Below the pieces are notes generated by a model. That model made no database searches. It saw only the letters and a list, made by a program, of their open reading frames with translations, and was not told the DNA's origin. 64,000 nucleotides of DNA from Carya illinoinensis (lineage: Eukaryota > Streptophyta > Magnoliopsida > Fagales > Juglandaceae), in contig NC_056764.1 of assembly GCF_018687715.1 (NCBI RefSeq), positions 17,447,001-17,511,000 of the forward strand. Reading direction: 5' to 3'. Shown piece after piece: positions 31,200 to 42,743 of this stretch (positions within the stretch are counted from its first letter, which is position 1; each line of letters opens with the position of its first letter). The translations under genes and the position numbers were made by a program.

Positions 31200-33461
31200 T
31201 TGAATGCTAGGTTGGCTATGATTTCTAAGAAATTAGAAACCATAGAAATGAAGAAAGTGAATGAAGTACAAGCTGTACCTCAGATTACCTTGAGCTGTAA
31301 TATTTGTGAGGGCCAAGGGCATTCAACTAATGATTGCCCGACCATTCCTGCCTTCAAAGAAGTTCTCTTGGATCAATCTAATGCTATTAATATGGTTGCT
31401 AAATCTTTTTCAGGTCCTTATTCCAACACTTACAATTCGGGATGGAGAAATCAACCTAATTTCAGTTGGAGGGGTGAACAAGCTGCTTTACCTGCACCCA
31501 ACATAGCTGGTCCTTCACAAATTGTACCCTACACTATCCCAGGAGGTCCAGGACCATCTCAGTATGCCAACCACATGGTGCCAGCCCAGAAAAAGAACCT
31601 TGAAGACAATTTCCAGCAATTATCCAACAATTTCCAGCAACTGTCCACCAATTTTCAGCAATTCATGCAAAGCCAAGCTGCTATCAATAGTCAAAATTCA
31701 CAAGCCATTGCTAAGATTCGAGGGTCAGTCACAAGGTTGACTACAACCATGAGTGCTCAAGAGAAAGGGAAATTCCCTGCACAATCTCAGCCTAATCCCC
31801 AAGGCCAAAACCACCAATTTCAAAATGTGGCAGGAGATTCAAATGTCAACCAAGTCAAGGCTATTACAACCTTGAGAAGTGGTAAGGTGATTGGCATTCC
31901 AGCTCAAGAGGTAGAAAAGAATGGTAACACTTCTAAACTTCCTTCTGAAAATGAGGCACATGATCCTTTGAAATCTGAGAGTGTCCCAAGCACTACACTT
32001 GCACCTTTTCCTCAAAGGTTAGCCCCTTTGCACAAAGATAAGCATCACGCTGAAATTCTTGAAATTTTTAAGCAAGTTAGGATTAATATACCATTGTTAG
32101 ATGCTATTCAACAGATTCCTACCTATGCTAAATTTTTGAAGGATTTATGTACCGTAAAAAGAAAATTGAATGTGCAAAAGAAAGCTTTTCTTACTGAGCA
32201 GGTTAGTGCTATTATCCAAACCAACACTCCTCCCAAATACAAGGACCCAGGATCCCCTACCATAGCTTGCATGATAGGGAGCTCAAAAATAGGCCAAGCA
32301 TTATTAGACTTAGGTTCAAGTGTGAACTTATTGCCTTATAATGTTTATGTTCAGCTTGGATTGGGAGAGTTGAAATCTACTTCTATCACATTGCAGTTGG
32401 CTGATAGGTCTATTAAGATTCCAAGGGGTGTTGTGGAAGATGTTTTGGTTCAAGTAGACAAATTCTACTATCCAGTAGACTTTGTCATACTCGACATACA
32501 ATTGACTAATCATTCCACCTTCCAAGCACCTGTTATCTTAGGAAGACCCTTCTTGACTACTTCTAATGCACTCATAAATTGTAGAAGTGGAGTTTTAAAG
32601 TTGAGTTTTGGAAATATGACCTTGGAGCTAAATATTTTTAATCTTTGCAGGCAACCGCAAGAAGTTGAAGAAGTTCATGAAGTGAATTTGCTAGAAAATT
32701 TCATTAATGAAAATTCTGCACATTACTTTCAACTTATTGATTCTTTAGAAGAATTTGAAGAAGATTTGAAAATATTTGATAATGTTAATGACTCATCTTT
32801 TGTTTCTTCAATAGGTCAGCAAGTTACACCACCATGGAGGCCAAAATTTGAGCAACTTCCACCATTGACATCAACCCTCAAGCCTTCGGAGGAGCAATCT
32901 CCAACTTTGGACTTCAAACCTCTTCCATTGGAGTTAAAGTATGCTTTCTTAGGACCACAAAGCACCTTCCCTGTGGTAATTTCTTCTCACTTAACTAGTG
33001 AACAAGAAGATAAATTGCTAGAGGTCCTTAAGAAGCATAAAAAGTCTATTGGATGGACAATGGCTGATATAAAAGGTATAAGTCCCTTGGAGTGTACCCA
33101 TAGGATTTATTTAGAAGATGATGCAAAGCCTTCTAGGGAAATGCAAAGAAGGTTGAATCCCACAATGAAGGAAGTGGTTAAAGGTGAGGTGTTGAAATTG
33201 CTTGATGTGGGTATCATTTACCCCATCTCGGATAGCAAGTGGGTAAGTCCCATTCATGTAGTTCCAAAAAAATCCGAGCTTACCATTATTAAAAATGAAC
33301 AAAATGAATCGATTCCTACGAGGATTCCTACTGGTTGGCGCATGTGTATAGATTATAGGAAGTTGAATGCCGCCACTAGGAAAGATCATTTTCCTTTGCC
33401 TTTTCTTGATCAAGTGTTAGAAAAAGTTGCTGGACATGCCTTTTATTGTTTCTTAGATTGA
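31200..33461 (+). CDS. pol: Gag C-terminus, protease and reverse-transcriptase N-terminus
   Basis: The frame is open for 753 codons. It begins mid-protein (its first codon, TTG, is internal to the gag frame). The zinc knuckle is CNICEGQGHSTNDC at residues 33-46 (CX2CX4HX4C). Then come a Pro/Gln/Asn-rich linker with NTYNSGWRNQPNFSWR, the TLRSGK motif, and an aspartic protease with active site LLDLGSSVN near residue 370 and the ILGRPFL flap-side motif near 450. Reverse transcriptase starts near residue 640 with WVSPIHVVPKK and RMCIDYRKLNAATRKDHFPL. A TGA at 33459-33461 interrupts the conserved LDGFSGY-type motif directly after CFLD. The frame continues in the same phase behind it, so one base change accounts for the break. 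Confidence 0.85.
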   Translation: MNARLAMISKKLETIEMKKVNEVQAVPQITLSCNICEGQGHSTNDCPTIPAFKEVLLDQSNAINMVAKSFSGPYSNTYNSGWRNQPNFSWRGEQAALPAPNIAGPSQIVPYTIPGGPGPSQYANHMVPAQKKNLEDNFQQLSNNFQQLSTNFQQFMQSQAAINSQNSQAIAKIRGSVTRLTTTMSAQEKGKFPAQSQPNPQGQNHQFQNVAGDSNVNQVKAITTLRSGKVIGIPAQEVEKNGNTSKLPSENEAHDPLKSESVPSTTLAPFPQRLAPLHKDKHHAEILEIFKQVRINIPLLDAIQQIPTYAKFLKDLCTVKRKLNVQKKAFLTEQVSAIIQTNTPPKYKDPGSPTIACMIGSSKIGQALLDLGSSVNLLPYNVYVQLGLGELKSTSITLQLADRSIKIPRGVVEDVLVQVDKFYYPVDFVILDIQLTNHSTFQAPVILGRPFLTTSNALINCRSGVLKLSFGNMTLELNIFNLCRQPQEVEEVHEVNLLENFINENSAHYFQLIDSLEEFEEDLKIFDNVNDSSFVSSIGQQVTPPWRPKFEQLPPLTSTLKPSEEQSPTLDFKPLPLELKYAFLGPQSTFPVVISSHLTSEQEDKLLEVLKKHKKSIGWTMADIKGISPLECTHRIYLEDDAKPSREMQRRLNPTMKEVVKGEVLKLLDVGIIYPISDSKWVSPIHVVPKKSELTIIKNEQNESIPTRIPTGWRMCIDYRKLNAATRKDHFPLPFLDQVLEKVAGHAFYCFLD

Positions 33462-35798
33462 TTCTCCGGTTACTATCAATTAGAAATAGCACCAGAGGAT
33501 CAAGAAAAGACCACCTTTACTTGTCCTTTTGGTACTTTTGCTTTTAGGAGAATGCCTTTTGGTTTATGCAATGCACCAGCAACTTTTCAAAGATGCATGC
33601 TTAGCATCTTTAGTGACATGATTGAAAACACTCTAGAAGTGTTTATGGATGATTTTTCTGTATTTGGTGATTCATTTGAGAGTTGTTTAACCAATTCACA
33701 AGCTGTTTTGGCCAGGTGTGAAGAGAAGCAATTGCTACTAAATTGGGAGAAGTGCCATTTCATGGTACAACAGGGCATTGTTCTGGGACATATTGTTTCA
33801 TCTAGAGGACTTGAAGTAGATAGAGCAAAAATTGAGTTGATTTCTAAACTTCTTATACCTAAGTCAATAAAAGACATTAGATCTTTTCTTGGGCATGCGG
33901 GTTTTTATAGGAGATTTATCAAAGACTTTAGCTCTACTTCTAAGCCTCTATGTAAGCTATCGATGAATGATGTAAAATTTGATTGGACACCTGAGTGTCA
34001 AGAAGCTTTTTGTCGGCTTAAAACTTTGCTAACCACTGCTCCTATTCTTCAACCTCCTGATTGGTCACTTTCTTTTGAAATCATGTGTGATGCAAGTGAT
34101 TTTGCTATAGGAGCTGTTCTTGGACAGCGTAGGAACAAACTTCCTTATGTCATTTACTATGCAAGTAAAACTTTGAATTTTGCTCAAAAAAATTATTCTA
34201 CTACTGAAAAAGAATTACTTGCTGTGGTATTTGCTTTAGAGAAGTTTCGTGCATATATTCTTGGTTCTCCTATAGTCATATTTACTGACCATGCAGCTCT
34301 CAAGTATTTATTGACAAAGAAAGATGCAAAACCAAGGTTAATTAGATGGATACTTTTACTCCAGGAGTTCAATATTATCATCAAGGACAAGAAAGGAGTA
34401 GAGAATGTGGTAGCCGACCATCTGTCTAGGCTCATAGTTGCTGAAACTGAACAACCGACACCTGTTCTTGATTCTTTTCCTGATGAACATCTTATGTTAG
34501 TTGAAAATTTACCTTGGTTTGCTGATATAGTAAATTTCTTGGTGACAGGACAAACACCACCTTATTGGAGCGCTCAAGATACACGGAAATTCATGCATGA
34601 GGTGAGATTGTTCTTCTATGATGATCCTTACCTTTTCAAGTATTGTTCAGATCAAATCATTAGGAAGTGTGTGCCCAATGACGAAATTTCTGGTGTCTTA
34701 AATTTCTGCCATACGGAAGCTTGTGGTGGGCATTTCTCAGCCCACAAAACAGTGGCCAAAATTCTTCAAAGCGGATTTTATTGGCCAACCATGTTCAAGG
34801 ATGCTTTTAGTTTTTGTAAAACTTGTGAACCTTGTCAGAAATTAGGAGGAATCACTAGGAGAAATATGATGCCTATGCAACCCATACTAGTGATTGAAAT
34901 TTTTGATTGTTGGGGGATAGATTTTATGGGACCATTTCCTTCTTCTTATGGCTATTTATACATTTTGCTTGCTGTTGACTATGTTTCTAAGTGGGTTGAG
35001 GCAGTCCCTTGCAAATCTAATGATCATCAAGTTGTTTTAAAATTTTTGAAAGAAAACATTTTTGCAACGTTTGGCATGCCTAAAGCCATAATCAGTGATA
35101 ATGGCACCCACTTTTGTAACAAGCATTTCTCGGCCTTAATGAAGAAGTATGGTATCCATCATAAAATCTCTACTCCCTATCATCCTCAAACCAATGGACA
35201 AGCTGAACTAGCAAATAGGGAGATTAAAAACATTCTTGAAAAAACAGTTAACCCAAACAGAAAGGATTGGTCTTTGAGATTGTCTGATGCCTTGTGGGCT
35301 TATAGAACAGCCTTTAAAACCATTTTGGGCATGTCTCCATATAGACTAGTGTATGGTAAGGCTTGCCATTTGCCTGTAGAGTTGGAACATAGAGCGTATT
35401 GGGCCATTAAGCAATGCAATTTTAACATTGATAAAGCTGGTTGTGTGAGAAAATTGCAGTTGTCTGAGTTGGATGAGTTGAGGAAGGATGCCTACAACAA
35501 CTCTAAGTTGTCCAAAGAAAGAATGAAGAACTTCCATGACAAACACATCCAACGTAAGACTTTTGAGCCTAATCAAAAAGTGTTATTGTACAACTCTCGG
35601 TTACACTTGTTCCCTGGTAAGTTAAGGTCTCGATGGAGTGGGCCTTATGTGGTACAAATTGTTTTTCCTCATGGTGCTATAGAGATAATGAATCCTCTCA
35701 ATGGTAACATTTTTAAGGTTAATGGTCAAAGGCTCAAGCCTTTTATTTCTAACTTTGCACCTGAGGAATCTACTCTACATTTGCTTGATCCTAATTGA
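33462..35798 (+). CDS. pol: Reverse transcriptase, RNase H and integrase
   Basis: This is the continuation, in the same frame, of the polyprotein after the TGA; the first methionine is at 33552. From there, [13 protein letters not shown] and the polymerase box FMDD (residues 31-34, with F in place of the usual Y) complete reverse transcriptase. RNase H follows ([15 protein letters not shown], then [15 protein letters not shown] and [10 protein letters not shown]). Integrase has the zinc-binding H-H-C-C (H...GGHFSAHKT...CKTCEPC) and the catalytic D, D, E ([31 protein letters not shown]). The end is the GPY/F-type motif SRWSGPYVV. All catalytic residues are present. These enzymes would copy the RNA into DNA and insert it into the genome. 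The stop is at 35796-35798. No chromodomain or env-like frame follows. Confidence 0.9.
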   Translation, partial: FSGYYQLEIAPEDQEKTTFTCPFGTFAFRRMPFGLCNAPATFQRCMLSIFSDMIENTLEVFMDDFSVFGDSFESCLTNSQAVLARCEEKQLLLNWEKCHFMVQQGIVLGHIVSSRGLEVDRAKIELISKLLIPKSIKDIRSFLGHAGFYRRFIKDFSSTSKPLCKLSMNDVKFDWTPECQEAFCRLKTLLTTAPILQPPDWSLSFEIMCDASDFAIGAVLGQRRNKLPYVIYYASKTLNFAQKNYSTTEKELLAVVFALEKFRAYILGSPIVIFTDHAALKYLLTKKDAKPRLIRWILLLQEFNIIIKDKKGVENVVADHLSRLIVAETEQPTPVLDSFPDEHLMLVENLPWFADIVNFLVTGQTPPYWSAQDTRKFMHEVRLFFYDDPYLFKYCSDQIIRKCVPNDEISGVLNFCHTEACGGHFSAHKTVAKILQSGFYWPTMFKDAFSFCKTCEPCQKLGGITRRNMMPMQPILVIEIFDCWGIDFMGPFPSSYGYLYILLAVDYVSKWVEAVPCKSNDHQVVLKFLKENIFATFGMPKAIISDNGTHFCNKHFSALMKKYGIHHKISTPYHPQTNGQAELANREIKNILEKTVNPNRKDWSLRLSDALWAYRTAFKTILGMSPYRLVYGKACHLPVELEHRAYWAIKQCNFNIDKAGCVRKLQLSELDELRKDAYNNSKLSKERMKNFHDKHIQRKTFEPNQKVLLYNSRLHLFPGKLRSRWSGPYVVQIVFPHGAIEIMNPLNGNIFKVNGQRLKPFISNFAPEESTLHLLDPN

Positions 35799-36949
35799 TG
35801 GTTCTTGATCTATCCATCTCTTTTCATTGTTTTCTTTTGTTTTTCAGTTTTTATTTTTATTTTGGTTGCATTCCTTTCAAAGCTATCCAGGTACTTCCTT
35901 TTCCTCTTTCCTTCAGTTTTTCTTTAAATTTTCAGTTCTTCTGTTAGTTGTTTTGCCCCTTAACTACTCTCTTTGTATAAATTCTTTCGTTTCTCTTGCA
36001 TCATTGAGGACAATGCTACAATCTAGTTGGGGGGTGGAAGAGAATTTATTTCTTTGTTTGCATGCCTTAGACATATTTTGGTCCATTTAAAAAAAAAAAA
36101 AGAAAAAAAAGAAAAAAGGGAGATTTGTTGAGGTCATGGAACAAGTGGAATGTAGTGCAAATAAGAGTATATGTCAAAAGAGGAATTTATCCATTTTATT
36201 TAGTTGTTAAACCAAGGGAAAGATATTAAAAGTTTTGCTAAAACACACACAACACATACCCAGAAGGCCTAGAAAGACTACATTGAGTCATTGTTGGTTG
36301 ATTTACACTTCAATTGTTTGAGACTCTAATGAACCATATCCTAATGGCTTAGGAAGAAATTTGAAATGAATTAAATGAGAAAAGGGACAAGCCAGGGATC
36401 AAAAAAAAAAAAATCCTTTAGGTAGACTAGTGGTAAGGGCTGACTTGTGAAAGTGTGGGTAGGCACACATTCATAGGTCCGATTTCCCCACTAGGAAATC
36501 TAAGAACATAAATTACATCTGTGTAGTGGAAAAGACTGCCTATTACCGGGGTCCTTACAAAAAAAAAGGGAAGTAGGCGCCTTTCAAAGTGTAATAGCGT
36601 GAAAGCCGCCACTACAATGGTTTTGAATTAGAGTAAGACCATGTGGTTTTCTCAGATTGGTTGTTGTGATTGAAACTGTTAATGTCTCTTGGTAGTCGAT
36701 CTTGGAATTCTAACCCCATTTCCATGCACTTGAAAGAAAGCAAGCTTTGTTACATGTAATTCTCTTGGTTGATTAACTAAATGGTGTATAAATCTCTCAG
36801 TTGATACAAAATTCATATTAATCTATCTCTAGTGTTCTTAAACTCAACAAGTCTATTTCAGGGCATGTGATTCTCAGATTTTCTCAAGTTGGTAATTTCA
36901 CCTTTGCATGAATTCATTCGCTTTATTTGCTAGAGTCTAGCAAAAAGCT
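35799..36949 (+). mobile_element. Non-coding 3' region with an internal polypurine-like tract
   Basis: This lies between integrase and the terminal polypurine tract. It carries AGTTGGGGGGTGG at 36025-36037, preceded by CATTGAGGACAATGCTAC, which nearly duplicates the terminal tract 0.92 kb downstream. A-rich runs at 36089-36117 and 36400-36413 and short open frames lack recognised motifs. Athila relatives may carry an env-like frame in this position; none is seen. Confidence 0.7.
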
Positions 36950-36961
36950 AGTTGGGGGGTG
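36950..36961 (+). promoter_or_regulatory. Terminal polypurine tract
   Basis: AGTTGGGGGGTG directly precedes the 3' LTR start TGATAAAGG. The same arrangement (AGTTGGAGGGTG then TGATTGAG) precedes the LTR at 4673. Confidence 0.85.
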
Positions 36962-39224
36962 TGATAAAGGGTTAGAATTGCATAATTAAGTTGTTTAAAT
37001 GAGTGATTTATTTTATCAAATAAGGATTCAACACTTAATTATGCATCAAATTCTAATATTGACTGTAGCATTACTTTTAGACCCATAAAATCAACTTATT
37101 ACAAAATGATTTAACTTGCTACATGACAGCCATGTAACCTCCAATTGTAGGCTCTCTGTCCCTAAAAGAGTTGCTTCACAATTCCATACACTTTGCAGGT
37201 TTCTTCAATCATTTGGACAGCACACATCACATGGACAGCACTCACACATGCATGCACACATGCAGAAAATGCAAACATGCAGACATGCAGTGAACTCACA
37301 CAGCACACATGCAGAAAATGCAACCATGCAGTGGACTCACACATGCACACATGCAGAAAAGTGCAGAAAGCATTCGGACACATGCAGGAACACATGCAGA
37401 CGTAGAGCAGCAGGAGAAGAAATGCATGCACACATGCAGAAAATGCAAACATACATGCAGTACACTCACACCAGCTCACACACGTTGTACAGCAGCAAAA
37501 AGACAGCCATTCACACATGCAGCTGCTATAGCAGGAGAAGACCAGTTCACACATGCAGTAGACTCACACACGCAGCACGTTACAGCAGAGAGCATCCTTC
37601 GGACAGCACATAGTTGGACCCACAGCAGCTCACACATGTAGACCCTTGGACGGCTGGAGCAGAAAACTTACACATGCAGCATCATTCGGACCACAACATC
37701 ACACATGCAGAAAGGTGCAAACACAACAGACAGCAGCCTCAAATGTGGACCAGCAGCACACCAATGCAGAAAACATGTTGCTGGAAGGCAAGCTTTTCTT
37801 GTTTCTGCACATGGAAGATGGAGGATAGCTGGACCAAAAGCAGCAGGAGATGACTCTTTACTTCTCAACTTGTTTTATACGGCTGGGAGTCTTCGTTTGG
37901 CAGGGGGGAGGAGTCAAGTTTTTGGGCTGTTTTTCTTGACTTTTACCTTCATTCATTTTTTTCTTGCTTTCGGTTTGGCAGCAGCAGGAGCTTGGAGTTT
38001 CAGTTTTCTTTCTGTTGTTTTCGGACGCAAGGATGCAGTTTTATCTTCTTGCTTTTTCTTTCATATTTCGTTCGGCTACAGCAGTAGTTTAGTTTGAGTT
38101 TTTCTTCTTCTTTTCATTTTCGTTCATAGCAGTAGGTAGCAGCAGAGTTGTTAATTCCTTTCTTTCGTTTCAGACACTCGACAGTTTCTTCTACCTTTCA
38201 TTTAGCTGGTTATTTGTTTTCTTTTTTTGCTTTTTTTTTTTCAGGTTGAGGTTTACAGACCTGGGAGAACTCTCTCTTGTTTTTATTTGTTTTTATTTCG
38301 TTTCTTGTGGCGGCTGTTTCAACCTCTACTTCCCATTCTCTTTGGATTAGACTTTTATTTACGGATTCATTTCATTTGGTTTGTTAGAGGATTTGGCTTG
38401 TTGTTCTTTTCATTTCCTTTGGGCAGCATTAAGCTTCATTTAATTTTCTTAAGTTTTATTCATTTAGTTAGTTTTGATTTGTTTTATTTCTTTGAGCTTT
38501 GACCGTTTGAACTGCTGTTTTTTTTGTATAGATCATCTATTTTGCATTTTAAAATTTATTCTATGTTAGTATTTTCTTTAATTTTTAATATGAGTTTACT
38601 TAGATTACTTTTTATTGCTAGAAATATTATGCGTAGCTAATTTCTTAAGCTTGGGTTGTGGAATGGGACGTGATTTGGTTTGGATTCTAGATTGATGCAA
38701 TATTTTGTTGATAATTATTGATTTCACTATGTTACTAGTCGGATTTAAATTGAAAATAGATTGAAGCTCTTGCTCTTGTTTTGTTGTTGACGTAAGGCAC
38801 AAGAAAAGCTTGAAAATTATCAAGGCTTCTCTTGTTTGTTTGTTAATGTGTGTTCGGCTAGTAAAATAGAAAATCCCTTAGGAAAATATTGCAAAACTTG
38901 AGCTAAACCTTTTTATCTTCCGATTATCAATGCCTTGATTGGGTTGTTAATCGAGAAAATTATCTAGAATCCAAAATAAAGAGAGTCTCAAACCCAACCC
39001 AAGTGTTCATTAATTTGTTTTTTTTAGAAACTCTAATTTCAATTTCGATTATCTTTTTGCATTGCATTAGAATTTTATTTTCATCTCTCATACTTGATTC
39101 ATTTGTTACTCACAAATCTCTTATACGCTTTGATAACCCATTGTCCCTGTGGAATACGATCCTGGACTTATCCTTGATACAACTTGACACTTCTACACTT
39201 GGAAGCACATTCGAAACTGTGTCA
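36962..39224 (+). mobile_element. 3' LTR of the Athila-like element
   Basis: Nearly identical to 27903-30170 along its whole length. Differences seen include GACGCAGAG against GACGTAGAG, a missing GCAG near 37450, and the last bases (ACTGTGTCA against ACCAAGTCA). It is followed by the target duplication ACGAG and then family B LTR sequence. The CATGCA array is at 37246-37710. Confidence 0.9.
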
Positions 39225-40760
39225 ACGAGCGATGCCCAGTTCCGCACCCCATGCGTTCGTAGCCAAGCATCCTCTAGCCTTCGCCAGCGAAGGGAAACAG
39301 AGTCTGTGCGTAAAGCGTTACCATCCCGCCCGCCCCTGTTGTCGCCCAGCGACAACTCAGGGGACATCACTCAGTATATTATGCTCCTGAATGAATAGAG
39401 GAGCTCCACTGGGATAATACCCCATCCCGACTTGGTGTCGTGATACACACGCACCCAAAAATCCATTTACGCCAACAAAACATGATTTTTCTCAATTAAA
39501 TAAAATGCATGTGCATTCATCATGTAAATGGAATCTCAATACACAAAACAACCAACCAAGCACAAACAGCCAAACCAATCAACTCCGTCCTCAATCCATC
39601 CGACCCCCGAACTCCTCAGACTCACTCCGGAATCAACCAACGAATCAGATAATTTATTGTAAGAGAAAAATATATTTAAATCTAAAAGTAGAGTTTAAAA
39701 AATACTTACAGCGCTATACGGTATTTTTTGAAAGCTCGCAGCGTTGCAAACGGCCGAGGAAAAGCAACGTAACAGTGTATTTTACACTGTGGCCGTGGGT
39801 AATAAATTACCCACTTTCGAACAGGGACAAACCAAGATACAAAATTGATAGGGAAGGATCTTGAGATGTTTATGAAGCTAAAGGAAGTAAGTTTTGGCCG
39901 TGGGTGGTGGTGGAAATGGCGGTGGAAGCGGAAAAAGCCCAAATCGGAGTTGAGCTCGTGGGAACTGCTCTGGCAATGGATCGAGGCCGGAAATGAGTGG
40001 GTTAGGTCGGCAAGAGGTAGGGGAAGAAGCTGTGAAGAGGTGGTGGCCGGAGGTGGAGCGACGGCGCCGGAAAAGCTCAAAATTGTGTGGCTTGAAGGAG
40101 CTCATGGTGACTAACGGTGGCTCGGATGGAGGTGAAACTTGGTGGGGATGTTCACTAGTGGAAGGGGAAGAAAACTGGGTGGGTGGTGTAGGCCACGCTG
40201 CTGGCGAGCGGCGATTCTGGACTGAGAAAGCAACCGGCGACAGAGAGGGAAAAAGGGCTGGTGCCATGACTTCCAGCCGTGCATGGTGGCTAACGGCTGG
40301 TCGGACGGCCCTGAAAATTGGTGGGGATGATCACTGGTGGGAGGGGAAGATTTTGGTGGGGGTGGTGTACTACATGGTGGCCGGATAGCGGCGGTCTGTG
40401 CTGGTCAACAGGTGGCGATGGGAAGGAGAAATGGAAGAAGCAGCGCGTGGGGAGAGAGAAACCGGGGAAGAAAGAAGAAGAAAAAGAAAGAAATGAAAGA
40501 AAAGAAGAAAAAGAAAAAGGAAAAGGGAAAAAGAAAAAAGAGAAAAGAAAAGAAATGAGATCCAATCCTCACTCCGAAAATCCAAAAACTAATCCGCCGA
40601 AAACGATTTTAAAAATCGTAAAATGACTAAATAAATTAAACACCGCATCAAATAAAATAAAACCAATTTAAAATACAATAATTTAAAATAAAAGAACTAT
40701 TATATTAATTAAATTAAAAACAACCTTTAGTGAAAATACACGTAAAAGCGGGTCATCACA
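39225..40760 (-). mobile_element. Right piece of the split family B LTR (minus orientation)
   Basis: It starts with the second ACGAG and continues CGATGCCCAG as in the minus LTR of the complete element (52074). Going right it has the GTGTATTTTACACTG segment near 39774, one or two GC-rich units with a proline-codon-like frame (39878-40267, minus), the purine strand of the pyrimidine tract (40440-40560), and the LTR start CGGGTCATCACA at 40760. The hairpin trio and acidic mini-ORF belong to the lost left part. Confidence 0.8.
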
Positions 40761-42743
40761 ATTTTGAGTGGGTGTTTGAAGTATATTTTTAAACTTAGGA
40801 TAGGAAGATCTTTGTTGCAAAAATTTGGTTTGATCATGAGTTTTGAGAATTGAAGAATGGCAACAAAGGCTAAGGAAAAAGCCTATGCAAGTTTCGGCCT
40901 CTATGAAGTTTTTATGGTTGTGTTTAGTTTTAAAATTTTTTGATTTGATATTTGAATTTAGGATATTATTTACATGAGGTATGTAAATTTTGATGACTTT
41001 TAGAGTTATGATGCAAAATCCTTTAATTAGGGGTAAAATGGTCATTTTTCCACATGTAGAGGATAAAATGGTAATTTGGCTCTAAGTTAGTATTTTCCAT
41101 ATTTTTAATTGTTAGTGATTAATTTTTAACTTTTATAAATTACTATTTTCAGTTCCTCGTGATCGTACTTTAAATTACTTATAAAACACAAAGACCATGA
41201 TAAGTTAGCTTTTAACTTACTAGCAGTTTACTATGTATGGGTGATAAGTAATGGAACTACAGTGTTTATATGTATGTTATCATATATGTCATTCCATGCT
41301 AAGTTATCACATATTTGTTTGTTACACAGAATTTTATTCTATCATGCATTATTCATCTGTTACATAAGATATTCTATCATGTATTGCTATACATTACAAG
41401 TACATCATGTTAATTATGTCATCTATTACAAGTATGTCATGTCATGTAAAATTCATTGTTGTAAGTATGTCATGTTAAGTATGCTGTCTGTTACATATTT
41501 ATGTCATGTTATGAAATATTTCTATCTCAATTAAGTCATATCTTTCGAGTTGCGTTCAAGTCAGGTATGTATAGAATACTCGTGATATAATCACTATGAT
41601 TGTCTAAGCATCTCTATTTGTAATTCACACAAGGTACATCTGGCGAAATCAATTTGATTGTCAAAATTCAGTTCAAGTCAGTTATGCAGATACTCCTAGA
41701 TTAATCATTCTGATTGTTAGGATATCTTATTTAAAATACTCATGATGTAATCATTCTTATTGTCAGAGTATTACTAGGTACTCCTAGTGTAATTATTTTG
41801 ATTGCTAGGGTACGTGATTTAAAATACTCGTGATGTAATCATTTTGATTGTTTGAGTATCTTTGACGGAATATGTTGGGCAAAATCATTCTGATTGTTCA
41901 CTATTCTTGACAAAACGACTGGTGGAATCATTTTGATTGTCAAAATTCAATTTCAAGCTTATGTTAAGTTAAGTTTAAGTTCATGTCAAGTTATGTTTCA
42001 GCTCAAGTTCAAGTTCATATCAAGTTAACTCTTAGTTCAAGTTTAAGTTCATGTCAAGTTAAGTTTAATTAGTTAAAGAACAAGATTTCCAGTTCATGTT
42101 AAGTCAAGTTTCAAATCAAGTTTATGTCAAGTCAAGTCTCAGTTTAAGTCTAGGTCAGTTTAGATAAGTCAAATTCAGTTCACGTTTCAGTTTAAGTTAT
42201 ATCAGTTATATTACGTTGTATGTCAAGTTATACTATGATTGCTTATGAATTTGACTATGCATTCATTCTTTTACTATCATGCATGCATCATTAACCTGTG
42301 TGGAGGTTTTCTGTTAACTTGTTGAGATCTGTAATCAAATCTCACTGTGGTAGTCTCAACTACCATTTCTCCTGAATGGTAGATCTTATTACAAGACCCA
42401 AAGGAGAATTAGGTTTTGACCAACTAAACATAGTGGACTAAGCGACAGTGTGACGTCAATGTTAATATAGTAGTTAACTTAAATTACTACTTGTACTATG
42501 GAGTTGCATCTCCAATACTTTTTTTATCATAGCCATTTTGAACTAGTGTTGTGATCTCAGTTTGGTGCATAGTATTGCTAAGGAAAGAAAAAAAAATTAT
42601 CCATTACGAATATTGCATAATGCTAGATTCATGTTAGGAACATTGCATCTTATATGTCATGAATGGGGGCAGGTATCCTTGTGTTGTATATCTCAATGCT
42701 TCAAATGTCTGTCCAATCCAAAACAGAATTTGAGGGCATTACA
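40761..42743 (+). mobile_element. Degenerate family C LTR-like sequence, plus orientation
   Basis: No coding sequence. It contains GGTAAAATGGTCATTTTTCC near 41034, TCATGTTA/GTTACA-rich degenerate repeats (41260-41530), dyad-containing repeats (41560-41950), AAGTTCAAGT-rich repeats (41950-42200), then CATGCATGCATCATTAACCT and GGAACATTGCATCTTATATG, ending GAGGGCATTACA at 42743. The end matches 12527 and the inverted 62284. The left boundary is unclear and may be earlier than 40761, because a family B LTR abuts it. Confidence 0.5.
41560..41950 (+). repeat. Tandem repeats of about 45 bp with inverted GATACTC/GAGTATC ends
   Basis: Variants of ATACTCGTGATGTAATCATTNTGATTGTCNGAGTATC recur about seven times. 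Each unit has an ATACTC...GAGTAT dyad around a conserved AATCATTNTGATTG core. The inverted version is at 63115-63460. Confidence 0.65.

Larger units (their letters stand above)
27903..39224 (+). mobile_element. Nearly intact Athila-like Ty3/gypsy element, target duplication ACGAG
   Basis: This is an 11.3 kb element flanked by ACGAG at 27898-27902 and 39225-39229, inserted in a minus-strand family B LTR fragment. Both LTRs are about 2.26 kb and differ at only a few dozen positions by eye, many of them C/T or G/A changes, so the insertion is young. It has a tRNA-Asp primer site, gag, zinc knuckle, protease, reverse transcriptase, RNase H and integrase with all catalytic residues visible, then 1.15 kb of non-coding sequence and a polypurine tract. 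Two lesions interrupt the polyprotein: a frameshift near 31165 and a TGA at 33459-33461. There is no env-like frame after integrase, unlike some Athila elements. Confidence 0.9.

Noticed and set aside
35799..36949. Env-like gene of the Athila-like element
   Set aside because: The longest frames are under 90 codons, without signal peptide, membrane anchor pattern or homology recognised.
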